Shown piece after piece: positions 1 through 12,500 of a stretch of DNA of 64,000 bases. The number at the start of each line of letters is the position of its first letter. The first letter of the stretch is position 1. The notes under the pieces are model-generated. The model saw only the letters and a program-made list of their open reading frames with translations, was not told where the DNA came from and searched no databases. Source of the stretch: Lasioglossum baleicum (taxonomy: Eukaryota > Arthropoda > Insecta > Hymenoptera > Halictidae); contig NC_134942.1 of assembly GCF_051020765.1 (NCBI RefSeq), forward strand, positions 3,100,001 to 3,164,000, written 5' to 3'. The position numbers and the translations under genes are program-made.

Positions 1-1481
1 TCGATCCAGAAGGAATAATTATAAAGTATCACAGAGAGCTATGTTCAGTGAGGCAGAATATAAGCCCGCGATATAATAACTCCGAAAACTAAGACGCGAC
101 TTTATGCCAAACGATAAAGTATCCGACTTGGTCGCGTCTTCGGCGCAAAGGAACATTCTCGTCGGGCTTCAAATTGAAACAGCGGGTCTGCGAACACCGG
201 GCCCTTTGATCAGCGTAAACAGAATCGCGGAGTTAGATTGACACCGTGAAAATTGTGCGGTTTCGTGACATTTTGCGGCTCGCTTAGTATAGGCGAGCTC
301 GGCCCGGAGTTTCCGCGCCCAAAGTGGACTCCGCCCTTCCCTCCCTTTAAGAGGGCATTCCAGTATACTGAGAGCAGAGGCCCGATTCTTTTTTAACGGT
401 ATCAAAAGTGCAGCATTTGGAGAATATACATACTCTTAAAATTTTCATAAGCCTATTTAAAAAATTACAAAACTATATAATAAAACAATTTTCTTCTAAT
501 CTTTACAGTCTCTAACAAAAAGGAGACCTCGACGAACAAGGTTGCACTCTAAGTGCCGACATTTTTTTAATTTTCAATTAATATTTATAGCCAATATAGA
601 TAGCCAATGCCGTACTAAATTAATCAAACAAACTTTTCTATCTGAGATTTCTTAAAAAATAAAATTCGAAAATGAATTCGTTGTGTAACTTTCAGTGAAT
701 TGTCGTGAGAAATTTGCACTCCTGTAGGTCCTTAGATAGGCCCGTTTGGTTTCATGGAAACCCGTGTACGGTAAGGAACCGCCCCGGCTGTAATTTCGTG
801 GAAAGTCGGTCGAGAATGGACCGTGTAACGGAGTACTTCGGAAAATTGACCTGTTTGAAACTCCCTTACATCGAAGGGAAGCGCGGCGAACCACTTTTCA
901 AGCCTTTAGCCCGCGTACCTTGGTCCATAACCAGCAAAAAATTAATCTTCCGACGGTTAAACTTCCGGCAGTTTACTGCTAGCAACGTGCTTGCATTTTT
1001 TCAAGGAACACTTATTAATATCGCCGCATTTTTGCTTCCCCTTAAACCATTTCCCTTGTCCCGCCCGCGTTACTCTACTTGGCTTCAAGATTTTAAATTG
1101 TCCAACTTTTCGAACGAGAGCCTGTTGTCTTAACTTCACACATTCTTTAATAACCGGAGTCTGCAATTTTGGGATCTTTAAATTCATTAAATGCAGACAA
1201 GCCTGCATACTAACGCGGTAAACTGAATTATTAGCTGTACAAATAAATGCGTGGCACGTTCTGCATTAAATTATATGTATGTATGAATTATTCATTTTTA
1301 ATTTACGTGAATTTAAAATGCATTCCTCGAAATAAAAATTGCATCGATTTTCACGCGTTCGATGCAACGTGCAAGTAATTAGTAAATCTTCGCACATCGC
1401 AAAATCAAATTGCAATTCATTGTGAATGAATTAATTCGTATACCTGATAATTTAAAACAATGATGCATTGTTCACAATTAA

Positions 1482-1654
1482 ACTGCGGATTTTAATCAAT
1501 CAATCAAACGCAAAACAATAAATACATTTACAAGAATTTAAGATTTAGAATTTCTTTTAAAGTCACAAAAATTTTCTAGAAATGAAATTAATGTCTATGT
1601 GGCTCCTGCGTCTTGCAAATGGTGCGGACAATTTTTATTTTAAAATCCGCAGTC
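1482..1654. mobile_element. MITE, GACTGCGGAT family, copy 1
   Basis: The left end ACTGCGGATTTTAAT and the right end TTTTAAAATCCGCAGTC are inverted relative to each other over about 173 bp. The right sub-terminal text GGCTCCTGCGTCTTGCAA recurs at other copies (43.9 and 49.9 kb). No coding capacity. Confidence 0.75.
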
Positions 1655-2259
1655 TACTTATAATGGAATACGAGTTCTAAAAAAAATTGTAGATGCAATT
1701 GTCAAGTTAGATTAAAATTTTTCGAGCTTGGGAATATCTTGAATAACAATTTGAAGGGTTGAATATATCGATCGAAGCGTTAATAAACGGGATCAGCGTT
1801 TTATCTGGAGGCTCAGGCGTTTTTCGCCGATCCCCTAAGCAAGATCGTTCCGTTGCATTTCATTAACCGGTTTATCGGGCTCGGTGGCGGACGAGAGACT
1901 GGTACGAATTTACCGCAAGCGGCTGGAAAGAACTCCGTAATTCGGGTTAATCACGCATTGATTAACTGCCGGCAATCGATCCACATTAATGCAAATGGAG
2001 CCCCGGCGCGGTCTGATCGCGTTACTGGCTCTACCAGCCGCACTGCTACCGGTTCGTATAAATCAGACTTAACAGCTTCGAATCGCCTACGTCTGACGTA
2101 CACCCTGCCAAACTTGACCCTCACCTTGAAAACATTCACGTGAACAAGGCCTGCAACCCCCGGACGGGGGCAAACCTTTCATGCAGTCGATTTCATCGAA
2201 AATACCCCGAGCTTCATTTGAATACCGCCTCTTGTCGGCGATGCAATCGTTTACTATTA

Positions 2260-2285
2260 GACTGCGGATCTTTGTGCTGCGCAAC
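2260..2285. mobile_element. Solo end of the GACTGCGGAT MITE family
   Basis: GACTGCGGATCTTTGTGC matches the terminus of the family, but I cannot find the partner end nearby. Probably a truncated copy. Confidence 0.45.
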
Positions 2286-3066
2286 AAATGCTGTGCATGT
2301 GTTTTTTAAACATTTTAGCAAGTTGAAAATAAGATATTTACGCGTAGAGTTTATTTACTGTCGATTCGAAGCATCGAATACTTAGGCCTATGACTGCTTT
2401 AAACCCTTAAAAAGGGGCAGGATATTTCTGCAATTATTTATTTTATACATTTGAATTTCTAACAGAGTCTACTAAATATGGATGTTGCTGTTTTCCTCTT
2501 ATTGTCAATATTTAGGCATTTAAATAAACCAAGGCACACAAGAAAGGAAATGAAAAATGTTTAGTTGATCGAATAATTGATTTTGTTGTAACTCTGATAC
2601 TAGATTTATTGAGATTCCAATTAAAATTATTTCGATGGCTCTAGTGTCAACAATGTTAAACATTGCGGAAAAGAACAGTTAAAAGACCGGAAAGAGAACA
2701 GTTCTTTGACGGACTCTGGGGGTAATTAAGAGTGAAAATTCCCACAGACGGGGGCTAAACTCGTAAGACTAATTGCGAAAACGAGTAGAATCGAGAGTAG
2801 AGTGGGGGGTCAGGGAAAAATGCGGGCGCGAGAAATCCGTCGAAGGAGAAACCGAACGGACCTCGGCGGCGGCTAGGAGCTTATGAAGAACTCTGTTTTC
2901 CCCGGGAAGCCGGTGTCAGTTAATACTGTAAACAGAAGCAGCCACGTCGCGATGCAATTTCCCGGCGGCTCTTCTCGCGATTACAAAGCCATTAAAGGAC
3001 CGGTTCAGCGCAGCGGCGCACAGGGTATGCAAATGACCGCTTAACGTTTTTCCTCGACGTTTTCAG

Positions 3067-3292
3067 GTACTACCTGGCCACGACAGAGGCCGATTCCGCG
3101 GTGCAGCATCTGTACCGGATATCCGTGCACGGGAAAGACCGCAAACCGACGTGCCTCAGCTGCGATGTGGTCCGAGAATTGGACAGGGAGCAGAAGTGTC
3201 TCTACAACACCGCCAAGTTTTCAACCGATCATTCGCATTACGTGCTCACTTGCGCCGGACCAGGGGTGCCCGACATCACCATCTACAACAGG
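3067..3292 (+). CDS. Dpp4: Dipeptidyl peptidase 4 family gene, internal exon A (end of beta-propeller)
   Basis: This is the first visible coding exon of a DPP4-type prolyl dipeptidase (peptidase family S9B), which removes X-Pro or X-Ala dipeptides from peptide N-termini. Family members are membrane-anchored or, in hymenopteran venom, secreted. The acceptor is a pyrimidine tract ending TTTTCAG and the donor is GTGAGT. The exon begins with the last base of a codon and ends in phase 0. Its 75 codons read YYLATTEADS, HLYRISVHGK, PTCLSCDVV and LTCAGPGVPDITIYNR, matching the last propeller blades of DPP4, including the cysteine-rich CLSC segment and the CxGPGxP motif. The five following + strand exons join to it in phase, together giving about 359 residues up to the stop. 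The N-terminal half (transmembrane segment, first blades, double-Glu motif) must lie left of base 1. Family assignment is firm; which insect paralogue it is cannot be decided from this part alone. Confidence 0.93.
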
Positions 3293-3379
3293 GTGAGTGG
3301 ACGCACCCCTCTCTCGACTCGACAAACCCCAACTGTGTCAAACGCACGCGACTCGCAGTAATATTCGACCACTTTTAGA

Positions 3380-4190
3380 AGGGCGACACACGACTTTTTG
3401 AATATTGAACCATTCGGATTTCTTTGGAATGACAAACAAATATTTACCTTCATTTTTACCATGGTTATTTCAATATAGTTCAATATAGTCGCCAGTAGTA
3501 AATCTGGAGAGTACGGTGGGTGGGGAAGCAATTCAAAGCGTAATTCGTTCAATTTGACCATTGTTTTCATCGCTCTCTGAATCGTCGACGCGTTGTTGTT
3601 TCTGGTCCGATGTGAGCAAACGCGGCACCCACTTCGAAAGCAACTTGCGCATGCCGAGAGTTTCATGTAAAATTATAAAGACACTGCCTTCTGATATCTT
3701 CAAGGTGTCAGCTATCTCATGCAACCTTCATTTTACGGTGTTTTAAAACTATTTTCTGGACATTTTTTTATGTTTTCCGGAACAACTGCCGATTTTGGGC
3801 GACTAGAGCGTTCAGCATCATCGGTACTTGTACGACCGCGTTTAAATTCAGCATACCAGTCAATAATAGTTGATTTCCCTGGCGCAGAGTCCCCATAATG
3901 CTTATCAAGCCACTGTTTGGCTTCAACAGTATTTTTCCCCATCAAAAAACAGTGTTTCATCAACACACGAAATTCCTTTCTATCCGTTGTCTTGAAAATT
4001 ACAAAACTGGGGTCACTAAAACGACTGTAACCTCTAAACTAACGGTCAGAATTCCATGAAATTTTGACACGTACTGTTTGAAGGTTAGTACTACCCGGAA
4101 ATCACGTGGGTCTGTCAACAATGTTGCCATATATGTGTCAGACCGGGGACTTATTGAGTGATGTGTTAGGAAGGTGCTAAATAATTTTAA
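3380..4190 (-). pseudogene. Decayed mariner transposase remnant
   Basis: On the minus strand, broken frames show mariner transposase pieces in the right order. The first piece (about 3966-3733) has an N-terminal helix-turn-helix region with AKQWLDKHYGDSAP, IIDWYAEFKRGR and DDAERSSRPKS. The second, in another frame (about 3724-3590), has MHEIADTLKISEGSV, SKWVPRLLTSDQKQQR and then VDDSE. A later piece has LLPHPPYSPDL, the signature around the third catalytic acid. The central catalytic part between VDDSE and that motif is missing, and a frameshift separates the first two pieces, so no transposase can be made. Sequence upstream of the start (about 3970-4190) looks like retained 5' untranslated element sequence. 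Terminal repeats were not identified, so the ends are approximate. Confidence 0.85.
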
Positions 4191-4632
4191 AAGATTAAAC
4201 ATATATTTTTTAACCGTTGAATTTTCGTCCAACTACTGTACAGTTGTCTCAAAAGCTTTTCATTTGGCACAAAGACCCACGATCTAGATACCGTAAACAG
4301 AATTAATTGTCTTTTAATGCCAAGGTGAAATATATTGTCCCAAAGTGCACGCTAGTGCTGAGAAAGCTCCTTCTTCCGTATCGGTCGTATGGACAACGCA
4401 CTTTGGTAGCTCGGGGTGGCTGACACTGTCATTTACAACGCACCGAGTGAGCCCCTCGTCCCAAAAGCTCTCGCGGTGTCGAACCCATCCGTTCCGGATC
4501 GAAACGGCGCGCGACGCGACGCTGCACCGAGAATTTGTTTCGCCTCGCGACGATTGGTACGGATGGCTCCTTCATTTCTCAATGTTAGCAGCTACTACCA
4601 ACACCAACGCAACAGTAGTCCGGTTTGCTTCC

Positions 4633-4661
4633 CGACGACGACGACGACGACGACGACGACG
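4633..4661. repeat. (CGA)n microsatellite
   Basis: About nine uninterrupted CGA triplets lie in a GC-rich stretch. No supportable coding context. Confidence 0.9.
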
Positions 4662-6857
4662 GGAGAAGTGGATTTCTTCCTGTCACGGAAGCCCGCCGGA
4701 TCTCGGCGAAGCTACCCTAAGAGGAAAATTTAATCTTCTATACTCGCCGAGAGCTCTGTGTTGCCCTCCTCCTCTAAAGAGCTCGCGTACTTGAATCCCA
4801 GCAGGATTTCGGGGCCAATGGTCAACCTGTGGGCTAAGGAGTAGTGTAGTATGATTTGCTGCAGTGTTGCATTGGTGTGAACAGCTTTGGAAACGCTCCG
4901 AAGCATTTGGTTAGTTTTCATTGAGCTCAACGTTACGAGCTAGTATTTTTAGAGCAGAGAACAGGCAAAGAATAAAAATTTCTTTGGCATAGAATTGATC
5001 TAAATGGCCGAGAGCAAACAAGTCGGAAATGCGATTTCCCTTTTGGACCGATTTGTTTGGTCCCGTTCCCGTCGTACAGGTTCGGAATTTTAATTGAAGG
5101 CAGAAGTTCGGACAGGATAGTTAGGTTAGCTTTCTCCGTGGAGCCACTTTGATCAACGAGCACTGTTTTCCCGATCTATGTGGAAAGTTCATTCCACTCC
5201 GAACGACACATAACGACGTTGATTTTTCGACGTTCGCGAAAAGTTCATCCTAGTTTCTTCAACGGAATTAGATTCCTCCGCTTGTTAGACGAGCCTTGAG
5301 AAGGTTACACGACGGTCTCCTTAAAGGGGAAAAATTTAATCTCCTTTTCGGCAAAGAGTTCTATTGTCTCTGTCTCTATCACTTCTTTTTGCGCAGCCGG
5401 GAGGCGCTTGATCTTTCGTCTAGAACGGCCGGAGAAGGAAAACTTTGCTTCTTTGTCATGTAGATTGTCTTCGCTCGGTAAATGAGCCCCATTAAAAGCA
5501 AAATGTTCCTTTTCGCGGAAGCTAAATCTACTTCGAACTAAACTGGCCTTCGTTTTTGTTAGTCTGCAGTCTTCCCTGCTTCCTTCCCCGTGAATCTGCT
5601 TTTTTCTTTCCGAAAGAGTTATCTCCCCCGAGCTGTTAGATTATTACGTTCGAAATGGCGGAGTTCGCTGAGATATTGGACTGCGGATGTTCGCGGACGA
5701 TCATCATCATCGTCCACTATAGCAAATTTTTGCTAGATTAGTGCCCATAGGTCTCGCTGCTTATTTCTAGCTTAACTAGTTCCATATTTCATGGTGCAGT
5801 AATATCTTCACGTTAGTCAGTCTCTCCCGTTACAATTTGTTTTCTAATTCTTATTTATTCGAGGGCGATACGATGTGATAAAAGTACCTATCAATTTAGA
5901 GCGACTTCTTCATTATTAGACGACGCGGAACAACTTGGTCTCTTCTTTTTCTCTAGTAATTTGTCTCGAGGCCAACTCGGAATTAAAACAAGCTCAAGAA
6001 GCAAAATTAAATCGCAACCAAACTAGAAAACTCAAGAATCGACTTACACAACAAAGAGAATAGAATTCGTCAAAGATCTTCAATGGCCGACAGATTTATT
6101 AAAAATGAAAATGACTTTCGTCTCTGAAAAACACGGCCCGCAGAGTTCACAGTTAGCTTACACTTTTATTTCCGTATATTTTCTCAGTTTTTATTTTTCG
6201 GTTCACATTTTTTCCGTTTTTTTTTTGTTTGGTCCACCGTATTCGTGTTGTGTTCATCGTTCCATCCGAGGTACTTCTATCCCTGCTCTATAATTCCATT
6301 TGACATATTACATTCCGTCGCGGGACCGTCACCGTAACACTCCACCGTACCGCCAAAAGTGCAAACTTCATATATTTCAGCGGCAATATTCCATCTCCCC
6401 GAGGACCGAGACACGAATTCGTTTCGTTTGCACACCTCACGGAAATCTGTTTGCTCTGGTCTCGACGAATTTTAATTCCGGGTCACGTGGCTCATGCTCG
6501 CCGATGGAACATTCGCTTACGAAAATGTCGAGCCGATTCGATAATCGGAAACGAAAATTACTCCTGCTGCTGATTAAACGAACGTCCCCCTTTTTCCATG
6601 CTTTCCTCGCCATTCGCAAAGTAAAATCAACAAAATTATCTTCGGCAAGAGCCAGTCTGATTAAACGAATTCGTACTATTTTTTCACGTTTATCAAAAGC
6701 ACAAAATTTTAATGAAACGCGCATTATCTTCGATAACATATCGAACTAATTACACGAACCAGTTACATTTTGCCTACCATTTTTACATCTGTAACATCAA
6801 AAGCACAAAAAATTCGACAGTGCTACACATGAACTAAAGGAACAAGGATTATTGATA

Positions 6858-6930
6858 GACTGTGGATTTTATATATTTATAACAGGCAACGAGTAGCTGC
6901 GATTTAAAACAGTAAAGCAATTGGAAGAAT
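6858..6930. mobile_element. Partial GACTGCGGAT-family MITE
   Basis: GACTGTGGATTTTATATATTT, followed by a GATTTAAAACAG-like block, resembles the left half of the family. No right end was found. Confidence 0.45.
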
Positions 6931-8646
6931 TTATCGTTTGTTTCGACATACATATTTAAAAGAAAACGATATTAACACTAAATGAATTCCACGTAACGAT
7001 GAAATAACAATTTATTAAAACGATTGCAGTTGATATGCTGAAGATTTTCATTTTCCACAAAAATTCACAGTTCAATTACCAATATTCTATTTTAGGTTAT
7101 ATTTAGGAATATTTAGCTTTATTTAGTTTTATTATACATTGATTATATATTTATTATTTAATTTTAGGAATATTTTAGGTTAACAAGTTCCTCCATCCTT
7201 GAAATTCGCACATAATTAGATAACAGCACAAAACTGAGAATTTGCATAAAACTTTGCATAAATTCGGCCAAGAACTACGAGCAGCATTAAATTCGCTAAT
7301 AATCCACATTTTAATAACATGCTCTCTGAAAATAAAATAATGATAGTGTAATAAACACTCGGAACAATTTATCCGAAAGTAAATCGAGAACAAACGAAAC
7401 GAAGTAAAAGCGCATTTAATAAATATATATTTGCCGCGAGAAACCTGAAAAAGATTGAAATATCGATTTTGTCGCGTTCCAGCCAGGTTTCCTCAAAGTT
7501 TGAGGTTTCCCCTTTGAAATTAAGTGATCAGGACGCAATCGGGTCGGGCGATTAGTAAATTTCCTTCGATGGTAATTAATTGCAAGTTTGCCGGTGGTTC
7601 GTGGAACGGCTCTCCGCTTTTCGCCGAGTAATTTTTTAACGCTCGATAAACCCTCGTTTTTCCGGTCGCGTAAATCGACGGATAATTCCTCTCCGGTCCT
7701 CACCGCTAGCGGAATTCTTTCGTTGTTTAGGGGTGCCAGGCGCGCGTTCGCTTAATGAGGCTTTTGCTTATTATATTTACAAGCGTGCCCGGTATAAATC
7801 GGGATTAACGCTTTCCCCCTAGGTCCTTCAAACGGTGTACTTTAGTTGGACAGAACCGAGCAATTTTAGCTGCGAAAAAATGTACTAATGGGTTGCTTTG
7901 TAACTACTGCTCTACATCGTCCACGTGCTCAATTATTTCGAGATCATTTCGTATAAAATAAAATAGCAATTTTGAGAAACGGGAACCAAATAAAAATTTC
8001 ATTGACTCTTTAATAGTTTCAACAGAAAGAAAATAATCATCGGTAGTCTTAAATCCTTTCAATTTTTTTACCGAACAGCGAATTTTTATGCGAAATAGAA
8101 ATTGTTTGTATTAATTGCCAGATACGGTAGCTATTTCTTTTCTTAACAATGTTGTACTATTTATTAAAGTTGAAAGACGTAAAAGTGGTGCTTTGATCAG
8201 CCAAGTTCCTCAGAACACCGTGCAGCGTCGACAACGTTCCCAAGAACTCGAATGCGCGTTATTCGCCTAATTTTCGCAGGAATTGGTGGCTAACGGATTC
8301 CCACCCTCGTTAGTTACGCTCGGGGGTGTAATTCTAACCGCCCCCGCGACTAGGTAGACTCCGGAGAGTTTTGCTGTCGGGGGTGGAATCGATGGCTATT
8401 GGAAAGTAAGCTGTCGGGGAGGTCTCTCCTCGAGGTTTGTATCCTGCCCAACGGATTCGACTCTCCGGTGTGCGATTCTCAAGTGAGCACGCGGCTTAAG
8501 ACCCCTCAATTTCGCCTGGGCCGACGATAAGTAAAGCGGAAACGCTTCAATGAGACTCGAAACTACGCCGAATCGTGCTATTCGCGATAGATACAGCAGT
8601 CCGGCTCCTTTAGACTACAAACGCTGCTCTGTGAAAAGCCTGATGG

Positions 8647-8654
8647 GTCTGGGG
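8647..8654 (+). repeat. 8-bp target site duplication, left
   Basis: GTCTGGGG immediately precedes the CAGAGTTGGGCA terminus and is repeated exactly after the other terminus at 14942-14949. Eight-base duplications are the rule for hAT transposition. Confidence 0.93.
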
Positions 8655-8734
8655 CAGAGTTGGGCAAAATATGTAATTAGTAACAAATTTCGGATCACGA
8701 ATAAAAGATACAAAATTTTAATTAATTAATTTTA

Positions 8735-9000
8735 AGGTTCGGATCCAAAAGGAACTTGATCCGAAATTTAATTAGTTATTTTTGTATCCGAAGCAGAAGG
8801 ATCCGAAGCTACGGATCCATTTGTAACTAGTTAATGTAACTAATTCAAAGTTCCTTTCGGATCCTTTAAGTTCCTTTTGACCAGCTCGAGGCTTGAATGA
8901 ACACGTTCCGAGGCCCGAGGGTCGGGCCCCGAGACCTGAGCCCAGAACACAATAGCAGTTCAATAAACACGGCCGGGCAATCGCCCGGCCGTGTTTATTG
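8735..9000. repeat. Left inverted arm of the hAT element, with hairpin
   Basis: This arm is the near-perfect inverted counterpart of 14610-14863. It is dense in sub-terminal GGATCCGAA/TTCGGATC motifs (about seven between 8690 and 8868), the kind of repeated site that hAT transposases bind in other elements. The inner edge is a hairpin at 8961-9000 with 18-bp stems (CAATAAACACGGCCGGGC) around a 4-base centre. Confidence 0.88.
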
Positions 9001-9574
9001 CACCACTCGGCCTATGCCGCCGAGGCACCGATGATGGGCAGAAAAATTGAATTAGTTACTTTTTCCAAGATATCTTTTCAACTAAAAGCAGCAAGCAGTG
9101 ACCGAATTCTATCGAATTTACACTTTTCTTAATCGGAAGAACGCCACGAATTGGCTCGCGTGACTTTCGTGAGGGCAGAACGGAAAATAAATAAGTTCAG
9201 GTTTCACGTGTCAGGGGTTTCAGGCCGAGCTACCTGCCTGACCGGGGGATCGCCTGGCCGTGTTTATAGCACCACTCGGCCTATGCCGCCGAGGCACCGA
9301 CGATGGGCAGAAAAATTGAATTAGTTACTTTTTCCAAGATATCTTTTCAACTAAAAGCAGCAAGCAGTGACCGAATTCTATCGTATTTACACTTTTCTTA
9401 ATCGGAAGAACGCCACGAATTGGCTCGTGTGACTTTCGTGAGGGCAGCACGGGAAATAAATAAGTTCAGCATTCGCTCCTTTGCGGTAGTAGGCCGAGCT
9501 ACCTGCCTGGCCGGGGGATCGCCCGGCCCTGTTTATAGCACCACTCGGCCTATGCGGCCGAGGGACCGATGATG
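9001..9574 (-). repeat. 269-bp satellite, inverted block (about 2.1 units)
   Basis: Units here run in the opposite orientation to the rest of the array. Equivalent positions (GAGGGCAG) at 9171 and 9440 are 269 bases apart. Orientation switches head to head near 9574, so the first units form a long potential hairpin with the forward block. Confidence 0.92.
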
Positions 9575-12500
9575 GCTGCCCTCACGAAAGTCACACGAGC
9601 CAATTCGTGGCGTTCTGCCGATTAAGAAAAGTCTAAATTCGATAGAATTCGGTCACTGCTTGCTGCTTTTAGTTGAACAGATATCTTGGAAAAAGTAACT
9701 AATTCAATTTTTCTGCCCATCATCGGTGCCTCGGCCGCATAGGCCGAGTGGTGCTATAAACACGGCCAGGCGATCCCCCGGTCAGGCAGGTAGCTCGGCA
9801 TGAAACCCCTGACACGTGAAACCTGAACTTATTTATTTTCCGTGCTGCCCTCACGAAAGTCACACGAGCCAATTCGTGGCGTTCTGCCGATTAAGAAAAG
9901 TCTAAATTCGATAGAATTCGGTCACTGCTTGCTGCTTTTAGTTGAACAGATATCTTGGAAAAAGTAACTAATTCAATTTTTCTGCCCATCATCGGTGCCT
10001 CGGCGGCATAGGCCGAGTGGTGCTATAAACACGGCCGGGCGATCCCCCGGTCAGGCAGGTAGCTCGGCCTGAAACCCCTGACACGTGAAACCTGAACTTA
10101 TTTATTTTCCGTGCTGCCCTCACGAAAGTCACACGAGCCAATTCGTGGCGTTCTGCCGATTAAGAAAAGTCTAAATTCGATAGAATTCGGTCACTGCTTG
10201 CTGCTTTTAGTTGAACAGATATCTTGGAAAAAGTAACTAATTCAATTTTTCTGCCCATCATCGGTGCCTCGGCCGCATAGGCCGAGTGGTGCTATAAACA
10301 CGGCCGGGCGATCCCCCGGCCAGGCAGGTAGCTCGGCCTACTACCGCAAAGGAGCGAATGCTGAACTTATTTATTTCCCGTGCTGCCCTCACGAAAGTCA
10401 CACGAGCCAATTCGTGGCGTTCTTCCGATTAAGAAAAGTGTAAATACGATAGAATTCGGTCACTGCTTGCTGCTTTTAGTTGAAAAGATATCTTGGAAAA
10501 AGTAACTAATTCAATTTTTCTGCCCATCGTCGGTGCCTCGGCGGCATAGGCCGAGTGGTGCTATAAACACGGCCAGGCGATCCCCCGGTCAGGCAGGTAG
10601 CTCGGCCTGAAACCCGTGACACGTGAAACCTGAACTTATTTATTTTCCGTGCTACCCTCACGAAAGTCACACGAGCCAATTCGTGGCGTTCTGCCGATTA
10701 AGAAAAGTCTAAATTCGATAGAATTCGGTCACTGCTTGCTGCTTTTAGTTGAAAAGATATCTTGGAAAAAGTAACTAATTCAATTTTTCTGCCCATCATC
10801 GGTGCCTCGGCGGCATAGGCCGAGTGGTGCTATAAACACGGCCGGGCGATCCCCCGGTCAGGCAGGTAGCTCGGCATGAAACCCCTGACACGTGAAACCT
10901 GAACTTATTTGTTTTCAGTGCTGCCCTCACGAAAGTCACACGAGCCAATTCGTGGCGTTCTGCCGATTAAGAAAAGTCTAAATTCGATAGAATTCGGTCA
11001 CTGCTTGCTGCTTTTAGTTGAACAGATATCTTGGAAAAAGTAACTAATTCAATTTTTCTGCCCATCATCGGTGCCTCGGCCGCATAGGCCGAGTGGTGCT
11101 ATAAACACGGCCAGGCGATCCCCCGGTCAGGCAGGTAGCTCGGCATGAAACCCCTGACACGTGAAACCTGAACTTATTTATTTTCCGTGCTGCCCTCACG
11201 AAAGTCACACGAGCCAATTCGTGGCGTTCTGCCGATTAAGAAAAGTCTAAATTCGATAGAATTCGGTCACTGCTTGCTGCTTTTAGTTGAAAAGATATCT
11301 TGGAAAAAGTAACTAATTCAATTTTTCTGCCCATCATCGGTGCCTCGGCGGCATAGGCCGAGTGGTGCTATAAACACGGCCGGGCGATCCCCCGGTCAGG
11401 CAGGTAGCTCGGCATGAAACCCCTGACACGTGAAACCTGAACTTATTTGTTTTCCGTGCTGCCCTCACGAAAGTCACACGAGCCAATTCGTGGCGTTCTG
11501 CCGATTAAGAAAAGTCTAAATTCGATAGAATTCGGTCACTGCTTGCTGCTTTTAGTTGAAAAGATATCTTGGAAAAAGTAACTAATTCAATTTTTCTGCC
11601 CATCGCCGGTGCCTCGGCGGCATAGGCCGAGTGGTGCTATAAACACGGCCAGGCGATCCCCCGGTCAGGCAGGTAGCTCGGCCTGAAACCCCTGACACGT
11701 GAAACCTGAACTTATTTATTTTCCGTGCTGCCCTCACGAAAGTCACACGAGCCAATTCGTGGCGTTCTGCCGATTAAGAAAAGTCTAAATTCGATAGAAT
11801 TCGGTCACTGCTTGCTGCTTTTAGTTGAAAAGATATCTTGGAAAAAGTAACTAATTCAATTTTTCTGCCCATCATCGGTGCCTCGGCGGCATAGGCCGAG
11901 TGGTGCTATAAACACGGCCGGGCGATCCCCCGGTCAGGCAGGTAGCTCGGCATGAAACCCCTGACACGTGAAACCTGAACTTATTTGTTTTCCGTGCTGC
12001 CCTCACGAAAGTCACACGAGCCAATTCGTGGCGTTCTGCCGATTAAGAAAAGTCTAAATTCGATAGAATTCGGTCACTGCTTGCTGCTTTTAGTTGAAAA
12101 GATATCTTGGAAAAAGTAACTAATTCAATTTTTCTGCCCATCGCCGGTGCCTCGGCGGCATAGGCCGAGTGGTGCTATAAACACGGCCAGGCGATCCCCC
12201 GGTCAGGCAGGTAGCTCGGCCTGAAACCCCTGACACGTGAAACCTGAACTTATTTATTTTCCGTGCTGCCCTCACGAAAGTCACACGAGCCAATTCGTGG
12301 CGTTCTGCCGATTAAGAAAAGTCTAAATTCGATAGAATTCGGTCACTGCTTGCTGCTTTTAGTTGAACAGATATCTTGGAAAAAGTAACTAATTCAATTT
12401 TTCTGCCCATCATCGGTGCCTCGGCCGCATAGGCCGAGTGGTGCTATAAACATGGCCGGGCGATCCCCCGGCCAGGCAGGTAGCTCGGCCTACTACCGCA

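Larger units (their letters stand above)
1..3066. other. Upstream Dpp4 intron (partial)
   Basis: No exon was recognised here. The sequence is AT-rich intron with short open frames lacking any family signature. It contains one full and one partial copy of the GACTGCGGAT MITE family (1482-1654; around 2260). It must be the 3' part of the intron leading into the exon at 3067. Confidence 0.7.

Noticed and set aside
4345..4794. 149-codon + strand frame with an Arg run
   Set aside because: The Arg run is the (CGA)n microsatellite and an overlapping frame is equally open; no domain or splice support.
8772..8963. 63-codon open frame in the left hAT arm, identical to one at 14633-14824 on the other strand
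   Set aside because: It is duplicated only because the arms are inverted copies. It matches no family and runs through the GGATCC motif region and the arm's GC-rich part; no evidence of a protein.
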